DNA from: UBA2988 sp965237965
GTDB taxonomy: Bacteria > Gemmatimonadota > Gemmatimonadetes > Longimicrobiales > Gaopeijiaceae
Length of the DNA: 64,000 nucleotides
Direction: 5' to 3'
Assembly: GCA_965237965.1 (NCBI GenBank)
Contig: CBDEGT010000003.1
Location: 620,001 to 684,000 of the forward strand
Below the pieces are notes generated by a model. That model was not told the DNA's origin, made no database searches, and saw nothing but the letters and a program-made list of their open reading frames with translations. Shown here one piece after another: positions 25,308-34,447 of this stretch; within the stretch, counting starts at the first letter, position 1; each line of letters starts with the position of its first letter. Position numbers and translations under genes: made by a program.

Positions 25308-27886
25308 CGGGACACCGCAGGACGGAAGTCCACGAACGGGACGAACCGAAGGCGTGACGGGGCGGCCGGGCTCGCGTCGGGCACGTCCGGGTGGGCGAGC
25401 AGGTAGGCGCGGAGATCGCCAAGATCGTACGACCCGTTGCCGTTCCCCGCGCGGTCCAGATAGCGCTCCTGGCTGGCGGTGAGCGACCCGGGCTGGAACA
25501 GGAAGGGTGCCGCCAGCACCGTCGTTCCGATGAGCGGCGCCGTGACGGCCAGGGTCACCGTGCCGTTCGCCTCCAGACCAAGCGCATCCCGGACGTGGAG
25601 CTCGATCGGGAACACGCCCGCCTCGACGGCCTCCCCGGTAACGGTGCCGTCCTGACCCAGCAGAATCCCCTCGGGAAGCACCCCGGACCGGCGCGTAAAC
25701 GTGACCGGAGAATTCGCGTTCAGAGCCTGGAGAGAGAAGTGTTGCGCCGCGGCGGCCGAAAACTCGACCCGCGCCGCAGGGTCGAGACCGAACACCATCT
25801 CGAAAACCGCGGTGACGTCTTTCGGTTGGTCCATGGTCACCAGGGCCGGATTCGGCTGGCCCGCGAGATCACCCCCCCTGGAACGGAACTCGAAGCCCCC
25901 GGTGGGCACGGCCTGGACGGCAACCTGCCTGCCCTCGTCGAACCAGAGGTCGGGGTTGTCCGGCACCGTGACGAGCCGCCCGGGCGCGACGTCGAAGCGG
26001 CCCCCTTCGAGGGCCAGGTCGAAGCGCAGCTCCCTCGGCCCGCCGTACAGGGCTACCAAGTCCGCGTCACTGAGCCCGGTGACCCAGCTACGGACCCGCC
26101 CCGCACCGGGTTCGTCCTCCCAGCCCGAGAAGCCGCGCCGGACCCCCTCCCCGAGCGGTGCGCCGGGAGCAGCTTCGACGATGTGGTGCTGATACGGCGC
26201 GGATCGGATGACGGGCTCCGCCGTGGTCAGGGCGGCGCCGTCCACGGTGAATAGGCCGCCCGCTCCCGTGCCCACGGCGCTCCGCACGCGCACCGTCTGA
26301 TAGCGGGCGAGTGCGCGAACGGTGATCCGTTCGCCGGATGGTGTAATCTCGGTCAGCGTAACGCCGGCCGAGCTGGACTCGGGCAATCCCCGCGTGAGCT
26401 GCTCGAACGTGGAACGGGTATGGGTGAACGCGCTCGGATTCGAGCCCGCGTGGAACTCTTTGTTCCCGGACGAGCCCGGAAACGAGTCACCGGAGTCTCC
26501 GCGATTACCTCCGGATGAGGAGTTCAACCCCAACTGTTCGAGGCCGTCCGCCTGTCGCAGCCAAACGCCCATGCGGGAGGGGTTGTCGTTGACTTCGTTG
26601 ATCGCCAAGCGGTTGTTGATCTGCCACGGATCGACATGCCAGATCAGGAGTCCGGGCTCGGGAAGGCTGCGGTCGAACCCGATGCGCTGCCGGTTCTCGA
26701 GCAGGAAGTACTCGCCGGAGTCGTCCCCCGTCGGGATCGCCACGACCCGAGCGATGCGCTCGACCGGGTCGAGCGTCACGGTAGTCATGTCGGACCCGAA
26801 TGGAAGTGTCTGCACGCCCACCCATCCGAGCATCGCTTTGCTCCAGGCGCCCATGTGGCAGGGTTGCTCCGGTTCGAACGTGGCCGAGCACCCCCACGAA
26901 CCCGTAGCCATCAGATCCCAGCGCCCGGCGCCCGCGTGCGAACTCGCGTACAGATCCGGGAGCCCGAATCCGTGCCCGAGCTCGTGAGCGAACACCCCGA
27001 TCTCATTGATGTGGGACGCACTGCAATCGTATACGGGCTGGACGGTGTAGTCGCTGATTCGGATGGGAGAGCCGTTGGGCGAGCGGCTGGCGGTGACGTA
27101 CGCCTGACCCGCCGTCTCCCGTAGCGTCCACTTGTGCGACCAGATGCGGTCGGCCTTTCCTGTACCACCGCATTCGGCACCCGACGTCGGGTGCATCACC
27201 GCCAGGACGTCGACGTAGCCGTCGTCATCGCCAGAGTTGGGTCGGCCGTCGGGGCCATCATTGTCGTATCGTCCCCAGTCGATGGTGCCCGGCAGCTGCG
27301 CCAGCAGCTCCAAGATGAACACGCCGACCCTCCCGGGATTCGAGAGCCCGCTGACTCCCCCCGCCACGGCCTGCTGCGCAAGGGTCGAGCGCTTCCAATC
27401 TGTCACCTCGCCGATCAGCGTCACCGTGCCACCCGACATCTCGCGGTAGTAGTCACGGATAGTGCCGGTCGGGTTCGGCCCGTCGAAGAAGTGTGCCTGT
27501 ACCTTGCCGGTCGCGAACGGCGGGGGCGGTGAGTCCGCGAAGAGTCCCAGGATTACTGGAAAGCGGAAAGCGCCGCGCACGGGGCGCGTGCCCAGAGCCG
27601 GCAGAGAAGGGTCACCCCACGCAGGTAGCGCGCCTCCCCCCTGCCCGCCACTCCCGAACCTCCCGCGGCCAACAACCATCCCCCGCTCCATCTGGAACGC
27701 GCCCGGGTCGCGCGCTCTTCGCTCGAAGTACGCGTCGGGCGGACGGGTTCCGTAGATCTGACCGAGCAGCTCCACATCGCGGTCCTGCACCGAGATCGGC
27801 CCCGGTGAGAACCCGGAGCCGAGCCCGGGCACGAGGGCAGTACAGAGCGTGATCAACCCGAGGGTCGGGGCGACGCGTCTTCTCAA
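25304..27886 (-). CDS. M6-family (immune inhibitor A-like) metalloprotease
   Basis: Encodes 860 residues, exported. The zinc motif HELGH is at 301-305 with a third ligand Asp in GLPDLY at 309-313, and WDLMATG supplies the Met-turn. Signal-like hydrophobic residues lie at 8-25. After the catalytic domain come beta-rich modules (about 560-830), including a putative Ig-like stretch, and the tail resembles a dockerin- or EF-hand-like segment (NGNGSYDLGDLRAYL). It probably acts in secreted protein degradation. It precedes the small lipoprotein gene with a 4-bp overlap. Confidence 0.88.
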   Translation of the reverse strand: MRRRVAPTLGLITLCTALVPGLGSGFSPGPISVQDRDVELLGQIYGTRPPDAYFERRARDPGAFQMERGMVVGRGRFGSGGQGGGALPAWGDPSLPALGTRPVRGAFRFPVILGLFADSPPPPFATGKVQAHFFDGPNPTGTIRDYYREMSGGTVTLIGEVTDWKRSTLAQQAVAGGVSGLSNPGRVGVFILELLAQLPGTIDWGRYDNDGPDGRPNSGDDDGYVDVLAVMHPTSGAECGGTGKADRIWSHKWTLRETAGQAYVTASRSPNGSPIRISDYTVQPVYDCSASHINEIGVFAHELGHGFGLPDLYASSHAGAGRWDLMATGSWGCSATFEPEQPCHMGAWSKAMLGWVGVQTLPFGSDMTTVTLDPVERIARVVAIPTGDDSGEYFLLENRQRIGFDRSLPEPGLLIWHVDPWQINNRLAINEVNDNPSRMGVWLRQADGLEQLGLNSSSGGNRGDSGDSFPGSSGNKEFHAGSNPSAFTHTRSTFEQLTRGLPESSSAGVTLTEITPSGERITVRALARYQTVRVRSAVGTGAGGLFTVDGAALTTAEPVIRSAPYQHHIVEAAPGAPLGEGVRRGFSGWEDEPGAGRVRSWVTGLSDADLVALYGGPRELRFDLALEGGRFDVAPGRLVTVPDNPDLWFDEGRQVAVQAVPTGGFEFRSRGGDLAGQPNPALVTMDQPKDVTAVFEMVFGLDPAARVEFSAAAAQHFSLQALNANSPVTFTRRSGVLPEGILLGQDGTVTGEAVEAGVFPIELHVRDALGLEANGTVTLAVTAPLIGTTVLAAPFLFQPGSLTASQERYLDRAGNGNGSYDLGDLRAYLLAHPDVPDASPAAPSRLRFVPFVDFRPAVSR

Positions 27887-27952
27887 GGGGAGGTGCTCCG
27901 AGGGGTGTGGCGGCTTCGGGTCATAACCACCCGGGAAGGCGGGAGTTCCTGA

Positions 27953-28528
27953 TCAGGCGCCCCCATCCGGGTCGCTCCCCCGGATGCCGAGCTCGGCGGC
28001 GCACGCGCGCATGCCGTCGATCACGTTCTGGATGTGCTGGCTCCGCTCGAGTCCGATCAGTTCGACACCCTTCTCCACGTCCTCCCGGCTCACTCCCGCA
28101 GCAAACGCCCGGTCCTTGAGCTTCTTCGTGACGGACTTGGGCGTGAGGTCGTCGATTCCCGTCGGACGGACCAAGCACGTGGCGTGCACCAGCCCTGCCA
28201 GCTCGTCACACGCGAACAATACGCGATCGAGCTCGGTCTCGGGCTGGACGCCCGTGAAGTCCGCGCGATGGGCGAGGATGGCGTGCAGCACTTCCTCGGA
28301 ATAGCCGCGCGCGCGCAACACGCCGACGGCCTTGAGCGGATGCTCGTCCGGGTGTGTCTCCCAGTCGAGGTCGTGAAGCAGTCCGGCGAGACCCCATGTT
28401 TCCTCGTCCCGTCCACGCATTCGCGCGTAATGCCGGACCGCTGCCTCCACGGCAAGCATGTGCTTCCGCAGGTTCTCGCTGGCGACCCATTCGTGCAGCA
28501 GAGCCAGCGCGTCGGTCCGGTGAGGCAT
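27953..28528 (-). CDS. HD-domain phosphohydrolase-like protein
   Basis: Encodes 191 residues. The HD motif is LAGLLHDLDWETHPDEH at about 45-61, preceded by a conserved His in LRKHMLAVEAAVRHYARM. Small stand-alone HD proteins of this type often act on nucleotides, but the substrate cannot be read from sequence. ATG 28528 starts the typical family N-terminus (ALALLHEWV); the longer GTG frame upstream overlaps the nth region and is not conserved-looking. Gaps are 70 bp to nth and 66 bp to the M6 gene. Confidence 0.82.
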   Translation of the reverse strand: MPHRTDALALLHEWVASENLRKHMLAVEAAVRHYARMRGRDEETWGLAGLLHDLDWETHPDEHPLKAVGVLRARGYSEEVLHAILAHRADFTGVQPETELDRVLFACDELAGLVHATCLVRPTGIDDLTPKSVTKKLKDRAFAAGVSREDVEKGVELIGLERSQHIQNVIDGMRACAAELGIRGSDPDGGA

Positions 28529-28598
28529 GGTCGCCCTCCCACGAGTGGTTCTAGACTCGCCCGCGAAGCTCACCGGGGACGGGACGGGCGTCAACCGA

Positions 28599-29249
28599 TC
28601 ATATGCGCGCCGATGGACAGAGCCTCGCCACAACGCACTCGGCACATCGGGGACGGCGCGCCTCGCAGACCCTTCGGCCGTGCCAGATCAGCAGGTGGGC
28701 GAGCATGCTCCACTGATCCCGTGGGAACAGCTCCATCAGCTCCCGCTCGATCTTGACCGGCTCGTCGTACTTGGTGAGCCCGAGCCGAGACGCCAGGCGC
28801 TTCACATGGGTGTCGACGACGACGCCCTCGTTCGTCTCGAAGGCGTTGCCGAGGATCACGTTGGCCGTCTTGCGCCCTACTCCCGGCAGAGCCGAGAGCT
28901 CCCCCAGAGTGCGCGGGACCTCGCCGTCGTGTTCGCCCATGACGGCGCGCGCGAAACCAATGATGTTCTTCGCCTTGTTCCGGAAGAAGCCGGTCGAGCG
29001 GATGATCTCCTCTACGTCGCCCTGTCGGGCCCCTGCGAGCGCGGCCATGTCGGGGTAACGCCGGAAGAGCGCTGGAGTGACCTGATTCACGCGCTGATCG
29101 GTGGTCTGCGCCGAAAGAATAGTCGCCACCGCCAGCTGGTACGCGTCCTCGTGGTCGAGCTCACAATGCGCGTCCGGGTACTCCGCCTCCAGCAGTCCGT
29201 AGATGGTGGCCGCGCGCGCAGCGCGGTGGCGCTTCGACTCGCGTGGCAT
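28599..29249 (-). CDS. nth: Endonuclease III (DNA glycosylase/AP lyase)
   Basis: Encodes 216 residues, the usual size. The helix-hairpin-helix is LPGVGRKTANVIL, whose Lys is the catalytic residue, and the Asp of VVVDTHVKRLASRLGL completes the active site. The [4Fe-4S] ligands are four Cys with the standard 6-2-5 spacing near the end (CEARRPRCAECVVARLC). It removes oxidised pyrimidines in base-excision repair. ATG 29249 overlaps the stop of the upstream gene by one base (TGATG), so translation is coupled. Confidence 0.97.
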   Translation of the reverse strand: MPRESKRHRAARAATIYGLLEAEYPDAHCELDHEDAYQLAVATILSAQTTDQRVNQVTPALFRRYPDMAALAGARQGDVEEIIRSTGFFRNKAKNIIGFARAVMGEHDGEVPRTLGELSALPGVGRKTANVILGNAFETNEGVVVDTHVKRLASRLGLTKYDEPVKIERELMELFPRDQWSMLAHLLIWHGRRVCEARRPRCAECVVARLCPSARI

Positions 29250-30079
29250 CAGGCATCGTCGCCGGATCGAGAGGAGCGGCCGGAGCCGGAGCTCCCTCCG
29301 ACCCCTCGGTACCGGAGCCGGCTCGGTCGGGGCGCTCCGACCTCGGCGTGGTCGGACGAAGCGCGCATCGCGTCGACCTTTGTCGAGGCCTCCAGCCGCC
29401 GGAGCACGCGGGCCGTCAACTTGAGCGCCTCCCCCGAGGAGCGCAGCTCGTAGAGTCCCTCGAGTTTTGCGCCCGGCAGCGACGACGTGAAGTCGTCCCC
29501 GTCCTCGCGCATGTCCATGCGCATCCATCCCGCGGCCTCGGCCAAGGGCAGATCCGGGAACGGAACCACGGAGAACCCCGGGCGATTGGCCCGCATCCCC
29601 AGCGCGAGCAGCAGACTGAACCGCTCGGCTCCACTTCGTGCCCAGAAGAACCCGTCGAGCGATTCAGGTGGCGCGTCGGGCCCCGAGCTCACCCATACGA
29701 GGTGCTGGGGCAGCTGCGCATAACCGGCCGCGGGCTGGAGCGCCGGGGTCCAGTCTCCCGCGGGCTCGGTGTCGAGCAACCGCCGCAGCTCAGACACCCG
29801 CACCAGGTAGAGAGGCTCTCCCAGGTCGTGGAAGTGGAACGAGTGATAGAGAAGCAACCCGTGTTGTCGAATGAGACCCGGGTCGTCCTCGGTACCGCGT
29901 ACCTCCCGCAATGCCTGCCCGGTGGCGCCGAGCATCACGAACGTAGTCGGGTCGCGGAGGTCTGCACCGCGAGCATCGGCTTCCAGGCGGATCGCCTGGA
30001 AGTGCTCGCGGGCGGACTCCGGATCTGGAAAGGAAAGCTCGTACGGGGTCAGGCGGGCGAAGGCGTCGTGGGCGGACAT
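29249..30079 (-). CDS. Hypothetical protein
   Basis: Encodes 276 residues, probably cytoplasmic: no signal peptide or membrane helix. It mixes helices and strands (LIRQHGLLLYHSFHFHDLG, LPQHLVWVSSGPD, FSVVPFPDLP) and ends in a low-complexity Gly/Ser/Arg tail. The His-rich stretch near residue 80 could bind metal but proves nothing. It shares a TGATG junction with nth, so the two are co-translated. No family was recognised. Confidence 0.6.
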   Translation of the reverse strand: MSAHDAFARLTPYELSFPDPESAREHFQAIRLEADARGADLRDPTTFVMLGATGQALREVRGTEDDPGLIRQHGLLLYHSFHFHDLGEPLYLVRVSELRRLLDTEPAGDWTPALQPAAGYAQLPQHLVWVSSGPDAPPESLDGFFWARSGAERFSLLLALGMRANRPGFSVVPFPDLPLAEAAGWMRMDMREDGDDFTSSLPGAKLEGLYELRSSGEALKLTARVLRRLEASTKVDAMRASSDHAEVGAPRPSRLRYRGVGGSSGSGRSSRSGDDA

Positions 30080-30136
30080 CGGCCTCGGGAACCTACCGGC
30101 TCGCCCGGCGCCGTGAAAAGATCGCCGGGGCGGCGC

Positions 30137-30874
30137 TCAGCCCGGAATCGCCCGCCGCTCGGTGGCTACGGCCTCGGATTCCAGCACCTCTAGTTCCGAG
30201 GCTCGCAACGCGCGCCTGAACTCGCCCCACCAGGTGTGACGCCGCACGAGCACCACCTCCAGCGTCTCTGGAGGGTGGGTGACCCCGCTCACGCAAACGA
30301 AGTGGACGTCTCCAAGGCGCTCCGGCCGTGGGACGGTCCAACGCCGTTCATCCCACTCGAACGGGATCTCGTCGACCGCTTCGAACTCGCCGCCCTCCCA
30401 CAGCTGCTCGAGGAAGACCTCGTCCTCGACCCGATATGCGCCTTCGCCTTCACGGTCACCGTGTTGGAAGTACCACGGGTCGAAGACCGACCCCTCCCGG
30501 CGCTTGAAGCCTTCGTCCGCGGCGTAGTCCACATCCTCGAGTTGGTCTTCCGCGGCGAGCGACTCCAGGTGGTGACGCAGCTCGTGGGTGAGCGTCTCCC
30601 AAATCTCCCCCTCCCAGTCGAACGAGGGGTCGCTCTCCGACAGATTGCGGAAGGATCCCCAGTAGAGGACGACCGAGGAGCGCGTGGTGTCCGGTCCCTG
30701 CCAGTCGGACGGCCAACTCTCGGTGAAGCACTCTCCCAGCGTGTATACGTCGGCGAGCTCCGGGTGCTTGACGGCCTCGCGCGACACCTCCAATCCGTCG
30801 ATCCCGACCTTGTAGCGCTCGGGGATTTCCGCGTACGCTCGCTCGGCCGCCTCGCGGAAAGAAGTGAACCTCAC
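30137..30874 (-). CDS. Zincin-like metallopeptidase domain protein
   Basis: Encodes 245 residues, no signal peptide. HELRHHLE at about 98-105 fits the HExxH zinc signature and resembles the minimal-zincin group of small bacterial proteins in which HExxHH is followed soon by an acidic residue; here DYAADE lies 12-17 residues later. The remaining part is rich in Asp/Glu and Trp with no other motif. It could be a cytoplasmic protease or a metal-binding regulator. It stands alone, 57 bp from the 276-residue gene. Confidence 0.68.
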   Translation of the reverse strand: MRFTSFREAAERAYAEIPERYKVGIDGLEVSREAVKHPELADVYTLGECFTESWPSDWQGPDTTRSSVVLYWGSFRNLSESDPSFDWEGEIWETLTHELRHHLESLAAEDQLEDVDYAADEGFKRREGSVFDPWYFQHGDREGEGAYRVEDEVFLEQLWEGGEFEAVDEIPFEWDERRWTVPRPERLGDVHFVCVSGVTHPPETLEVVLVRRHTWWGEFRRALRASELEVLESEAVATERRAIPG

Positions 30875-30911
30875 GACCCTCGCGGAGGGCAGCGCCTACG
30901 GTCGAGACCGC

Positions 30912-31028
30912 TCAGGCCGCCACTACCTCGGAGGTGCACTGCGGGCAAAAAGTGACCGCGAGCGGAACGTGACTCACGCAGAACCGGCACTTGCCGCCAT
31001 CTCGACGACGTTGCCTCGCACCGCGAAT
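30912..31028 (-). CDS. Possible tiny zinc-ribbon protein, start unclear
   Basis: A 38-codon frame reads GKCRFCVSHVPLAVTFCPQC, a C-x2-C-x11-C-x2-C zinc ribbon, and ends at the TGA at 30912-30914. No ATG, GTG or TTG precedes the first Cys pair after the upstream in-frame TGA, so it would need ATT as start, or it is the remnant of a frameshifted gene; the ATG at 31033 is in another frame. It lies between the zincin-like gene and glyS on the same strand. Confidence 0.3.
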   Translation of the reverse strand: MRGARQRRRDGGKCRFCVSHVPLAVTFCPQCTSEVVAA

Positions 31029-31070
31029 TCATAAGACTCCCTCGGGAAGCCAGCCATCGTTCCTACCATG

Positions 31071-32387
31071 TCAGAGGCGCTCCCGTACCCACTCCAGCAC
31101 TCCTTCCTCCGCCACGCGTATCTGCTCGAGCGAGTCCCGGTCGCGAATCGTGACGGAACCGTCCTCCGCGGTCTGTCCGTCCACGGTCACGCACCAGGGA
31201 GTGCCCGCCTCATCCTGGCGACGGTAGCGCCGCCCGATCGAGCCGGCTTCGTCGTAGAACGAGGGAACGGCCGCCCTACGCAGAGCGGCGTGCAGCGCAT
31301 GGGCGCGCTCGGGGAGCCCGTCCTTCTTGACCAGTGGGAAGACCGCGACCTTGATCGGCGCGAGCTTCGGGTGGAGTCCCAGCACCACCCGCCCTTCTCC
31401 CTCGACCATCTCCTCGCGGTACCCATCGATGAGAGCCACCAGCATCGTGCGATCCACGCCGACCGCGGTCTCAACCACATAGGGCACGAAGCGCTCGTTG
31501 GTCGCCGGATCGATGTACTCGAGCCGCTTGCCCGAGTACTCCTGATGCCGTGACAGGTCGAAGTCGGTGCGGTTGTGGATCCCCTCGAATTCTTTCCATC
31601 CGAAGGGATACTCGTACTCGATATCGAACGCCTTCTTCGCGTAGTGGGCGAGCTCGTCCGGTCCGTGCTCATGAAAGCGCAGCTTGTCTTTCCGGATTCC
31701 GTTCGTCACGTGCCAATCCATGCGGGCAGCCTTCCACTGCTCGAACCACTCGTCGTCCGATCCCGGCTTCACGAAGAACTGGAGCTCCATCTGCTCGAAC
31801 TCCCGGGTCCGGAAGATGAAATTCCCGGGCGTGATCTCGTTTCGGAATGCCTTTCCGATCTGAGCGATCCCGAAAGGGACTCTCTGCCTGGCGGCCTGCT
31901 GGATATTGAGGAAGTTCACGTAGGACCCTTGCGCCGTCTCCGGGCGCAGGTAGATCACTGCAGCCGCGTCCTCGACCGGCCCCATGAACGTCTTGAACAT
32001 GAGGTTGAACTGCCGAGCCTCCCCGAACGCGTCCCGGGTACCGCAGACGGGGCACTGCCGGTCCTGCACCTCGGGTAGGTCGGCGCGGAAGCGGCGCTTG
32101 CAGCTCCCGCACTCGATCAGCGGGTCGGAGAAGCCCGCGACGTGCCCGGACGCCTCCCAGACGCGCGGGTGCATGAGGATGGCCGCGTCTAGGCCCTCGA
32201 TGTCGTCGCGCTGGTGGACCATGGCGCTCCACCAGGCTTCCTTGACGTTCCGCTTGAGCTCGACGCCGAGCGGACCGTAGTCCCAGACCGAACCGGTGCC
32301 GCCGTAGATCTCAGACGACTGAAAGATGTAGCCGCGCCGCTTGCACAGGGATACGAGCTTGTCCATCAAGTCGGCGGCTTCGGGCAT
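31071..32387 (-). CDS. glyS: Glycyl-tRNA synthetase, homodimeric type
   Basis: Encodes 438 residues. Class II aminoacyl-tRNA synthetase motifs are present, including SSEIYGGTGSVWDYGPLGVE near the start, FRNEITPGNFIFRTREFEQM as motif 2, and GVDRTMLVAL as motif 3; a zinc-like set CGSCKRRF and CPVCGTRD lies at about 95-120. An anticodon-binding domain follows (about 330-438). This is the single-chain (alpha2) form, not the alpha/beta tetramer. ATG 32387 opens the conserved MDKLVSLCKRRG region. It is divergent from nfuA. Confidence 0.96.
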   Translation of the reverse strand: MPEAADLMDKLVSLCKRRGYIFQSSEIYGGTGSVWDYGPLGVELKRNVKEAWWSAMVHQRDDIEGLDAAILMHPRVWEASGHVAGFSDPLIECGSCKRRFRADLPEVQDRQCPVCGTRDAFGEARQFNLMFKTFMGPVEDAAAVIYLRPETAQGSYVNFLNIQQAARQRVPFGIAQIGKAFRNEITPGNFIFRTREFEQMELQFFVKPGSDDEWFEQWKAARMDWHVTNGIRKDKLRFHEHGPDELAHYAKKAFDIEYEYPFGWKEFEGIHNRTDFDLSRHQEYSGKRLEYIDPATNERFVPYVVETAVGVDRTMLVALIDGYREEMVEGEGRVVLGLHPKLAPIKVAVFPLVKKDGLPERAHALHAALRRAAVPSFYDEAGSIGRRYRRQDEAGTPWCVTVDGQTAEDGSVTIRDRDSLEQIRVAEEGVLEWVRERL

Positions 32388-32589
32388 GGTAGGGCATTCG
32401 ATGCGCACGAGGAGCGTCGGCCGGGCGCACAAACGCGCACCGGCGGAACCGGGAGCGCCCGAAGGTAGACGGGGCTGCGGAGGAGGGTCAACGGACCGGG
32501 GCCAGCCGACGAGGGTATTCTGACCGTATGCCTGGTTTGCGGGCACTCAGGAGCCCGGGCTCCACCCGGCCGCCGACTCGGGAGAGACG

Positions 32590-33195
32590 ATGCTGACGTT
32601 CACCGACCGCGCCCGCGAGATGGTGCGGACGTTCATGGGTCAGGGTGAGGGCGAGCTGGAAGCGTTGCGCATCGGTGTGGAGGGTAGCCCCCTGGCACCC
32701 CACTTCGAGCTCACCCTGGTCAGCCGTTCAGACCGGCGCGACGACGAGCGTGAGGTCGACCTGGGCGACTTCGCCATCCTGGTGGCGGAGGGATCCGCGG
32801 ACAGCCTGGACGGCGCCACGGTCGACTTTATCGAGAGGGTCAACGAAAGCGGTTTCGAAGTGCGGCCGAGCGGCCGCAGCCGTGACGCAGGGGGAGATGC
32901 CGGCGCGTCCACCGGCCCCAGCGGACCGCTCGCCGAACGTGTGCGCGAGGTGCTCGACGGCCAGGTCAACCCATCGATCGCCGCCCACGGCGGGCAGATC
33001 AATCTGGTCGACGTGCGAAGCTCCGAGATCTACCTCGAGATGACCGGCGGATGCCAGGGCTGCGCGATGTCCCGCAGGACGCTCCGTCAGGGAGTGGAGC
33101 GCATGCTCCGCGAGGCCGTCCCGGAGATCAGCGCCGTGCACGACATCACCGACCACGCCAGTGGTGAAAACCCGTACTTCGAGGGAGAGGCCTGA
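32590..33195 (+). CDS. nfuA: Fe-S cluster carrier NfuA-like
   Basis: Encodes 201 residues. The N-terminal half (1-100) is an A-type-carrier-like (IscA/HesB) domain without its Cys set, as in NfuA. The C-terminal half (about 115-185) is the NifU domain with the cluster-binding CxxC in GGCQGCAMS. It delivers [4Fe-4S] clusters to targets. A clear GGGAGAG precedes ATG 32590. The IS5-family element begins 20 bp after the stop, so any gene once downstream in the transcript is now separated. Confidence 0.9.
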   Translation: MLTFTDRAREMVRTFMGQGEGELEALRIGVEGSPLAPHFELTLVSRSDRRDDEREVDLGDFAILVAEGSADSLDGATVDFIERVNESGFEVRPSGRSRDAGGDAGASTGPSGPLAERVREVLDGQVNPSIAAHGGQINLVDVRSSEIYLEMTGGCQGCAMSRRTLRQGVERMLREAVPEISAVHDITDHASGENPYFEGEA

Positions 33196-33214
33196 AGGCC
33201 TGTCGACCTACTAG

Positions 33215-34416
33215 GAATACTCTGAATAAGTCGGTCCCTGGGACATTAGATTTACGGGGCGGGAGTTCAAGGGCTGAGCGGGACGATCGGGGAGGCGGAC
33301 GATGGAGCAGGTGACGTTCGCGGATGTGGAGTACGAGGGGAAGAAGCGGCGGACGCGGCGGGAGCTGTTTCTGGAGCGGATGGAGGCGCTGATTCCGTGG
33401 GAGCGTCTGGAGGCGCGGATTCGGCCGTTGTATCCGAAGGCGGGGCGGGGGCGGCAGCCGTACCCGTTGGCGGCGATGCTGAGGATTCACTGCGTGCAGC
33501 TGTTCTACAACCTGAGCGACCCGGGGATGGAGGACATGCTGTACGAGATCGAGTCGGTGCGGCGGTTCGCGGGGCTGCGTTTGACGGGTCCGCTGCCGGA
33601 CGAGACGACGATTCTGAACTTTCGGCACCTGCTGGAGCGGCACAGGCTGGGGCGTGGTTTGTTCGAGGAGATCAACGCGCACCTGGCGGAGCGGGGCTAC
33701 CGGGTGCGGGCGGGGACGATCGTGGACGCGAGCATCATCGCGGCGCCGTCATCGACGAAGAACCGGGAGGGGGCGCGGGATCCGGAGATGCATCAGACGA
33801 GGAAGGGCAACGAGTGGCACTTCGGGATGAAGGCGCACATCGGGGTGGACGCGGAGACGGGACTGGTGCATGGCGTGCGGGCGACGCCGGCGAACACGCA
33901 CGATCTTCGGGAGGCGGGGGCGTTGCTTCACGGCGGCGAGGAGGAGGTGTGGGCGGACGCGGGCTACCGGGGGATCGAGAAGTGGGTGGACACGGGAGGC
34001 CGTCCGGTGCAGTGGCATGTGGCGATGAGACCGGGGCGGCGGCGGCTCCTGGAGCAGGGCGGGGCGCGGTGGCTGCGCGAGCGGGACAAGGCCTCGGTGC
34101 GGGCAAAGGTGGAGCACCCGTTCCTGTATGTGAAGCGCCGCTTCGGTTACCGGAAGGTTCGCTACCGCGGGCTGGCCAAGAACATGGAACGGATCGCGCT
34201 GCTCCTGGGCTTCGCGAACCTGCTTGTGGCGGGCCGCTATTCGACGGCGTGAGCGGCCGGCGCGGGAAACATCCGCCCACGCGGGGCGCAACGAGGGGAT
34301 CATCGGCCAGAACATGCCGGTTGGGCGCGTTTTCAGCCCGTCATCGCCCCCAAGACCGCTGAAACCGGCTCCCTCCGTCTCGCACCGCCCCCAGAAGGGC
34401 CTTGCTCAGAGCTTCC
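33215..34416 (+). mobile_element. IS5-family insertion sequence with CTAG target duplication
   Basis: About 1202 bp. The 16-base ends GAATACTCTGAATAAG (left) and GGAAGCTCTGAGCAAG (right, reverse-complemented) match at 11 of 16 positions, including the block CTCTGA. The four bases CTAG flank both sides (33211-33214 and 34417-34420), the target size usual for this family. It contains one complete transposase. It lies between nfuA and the cyanophycinase-like gene and interrupts no frame. Confidence 0.8.
33302..34252 (+). CDS. IS5-family transposase
   Basis: Encodes 316 residues. A N-terminal helix-turn-helix-like region (about 40-110, PLAAMLRIHCVQLFYNLSDP) precedes the RNase-H-like catalytic domain with the DDE triad: Asp in GTIVDASII, Asp in WADAGYRG and Glu in KVEHPFLYVKRRFG. 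Length and motifs are those of an intact enzyme, so the element may still be active. Codon use is as GC-rich as the host genes. Confidence 0.95.
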   Translation: MEQVTFADVEYEGKKRRTRRELFLERMEALIPWERLEARIRPLYPKAGRGRQPYPLAAMLRIHCVQLFYNLSDPGMEDMLYEIESVRRFAGLRLTGPLPDETTILNFRHLLERHRLGRGLFEEINAHLAERGYRVRAGTIVDASIIAAPSSTKNREGARDPEMHQTRKGNEWHFGMKAHIGVDAETGLVHGVRATPANTHDLREAGALLHGGEEEVWADAGYRGIEKWVDTGGRPVQWHVAMRPGRRRLLEQGGARWLRERDKASVRAKVEHPFLYVKRRFGYRKVRYRGLAKNMERIALLLGFANLLVAGRYSTA

Positions 34417-34447
34417 CTAGGGGTCACTCCTCGAACCAGGAGGGCGC

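Noticed and set aside
33397..34362. Second frame inside the IS5-type element
   Set aside because: Gly/Ala/Arg-rich shadow of the transposase; no start signal or motif.
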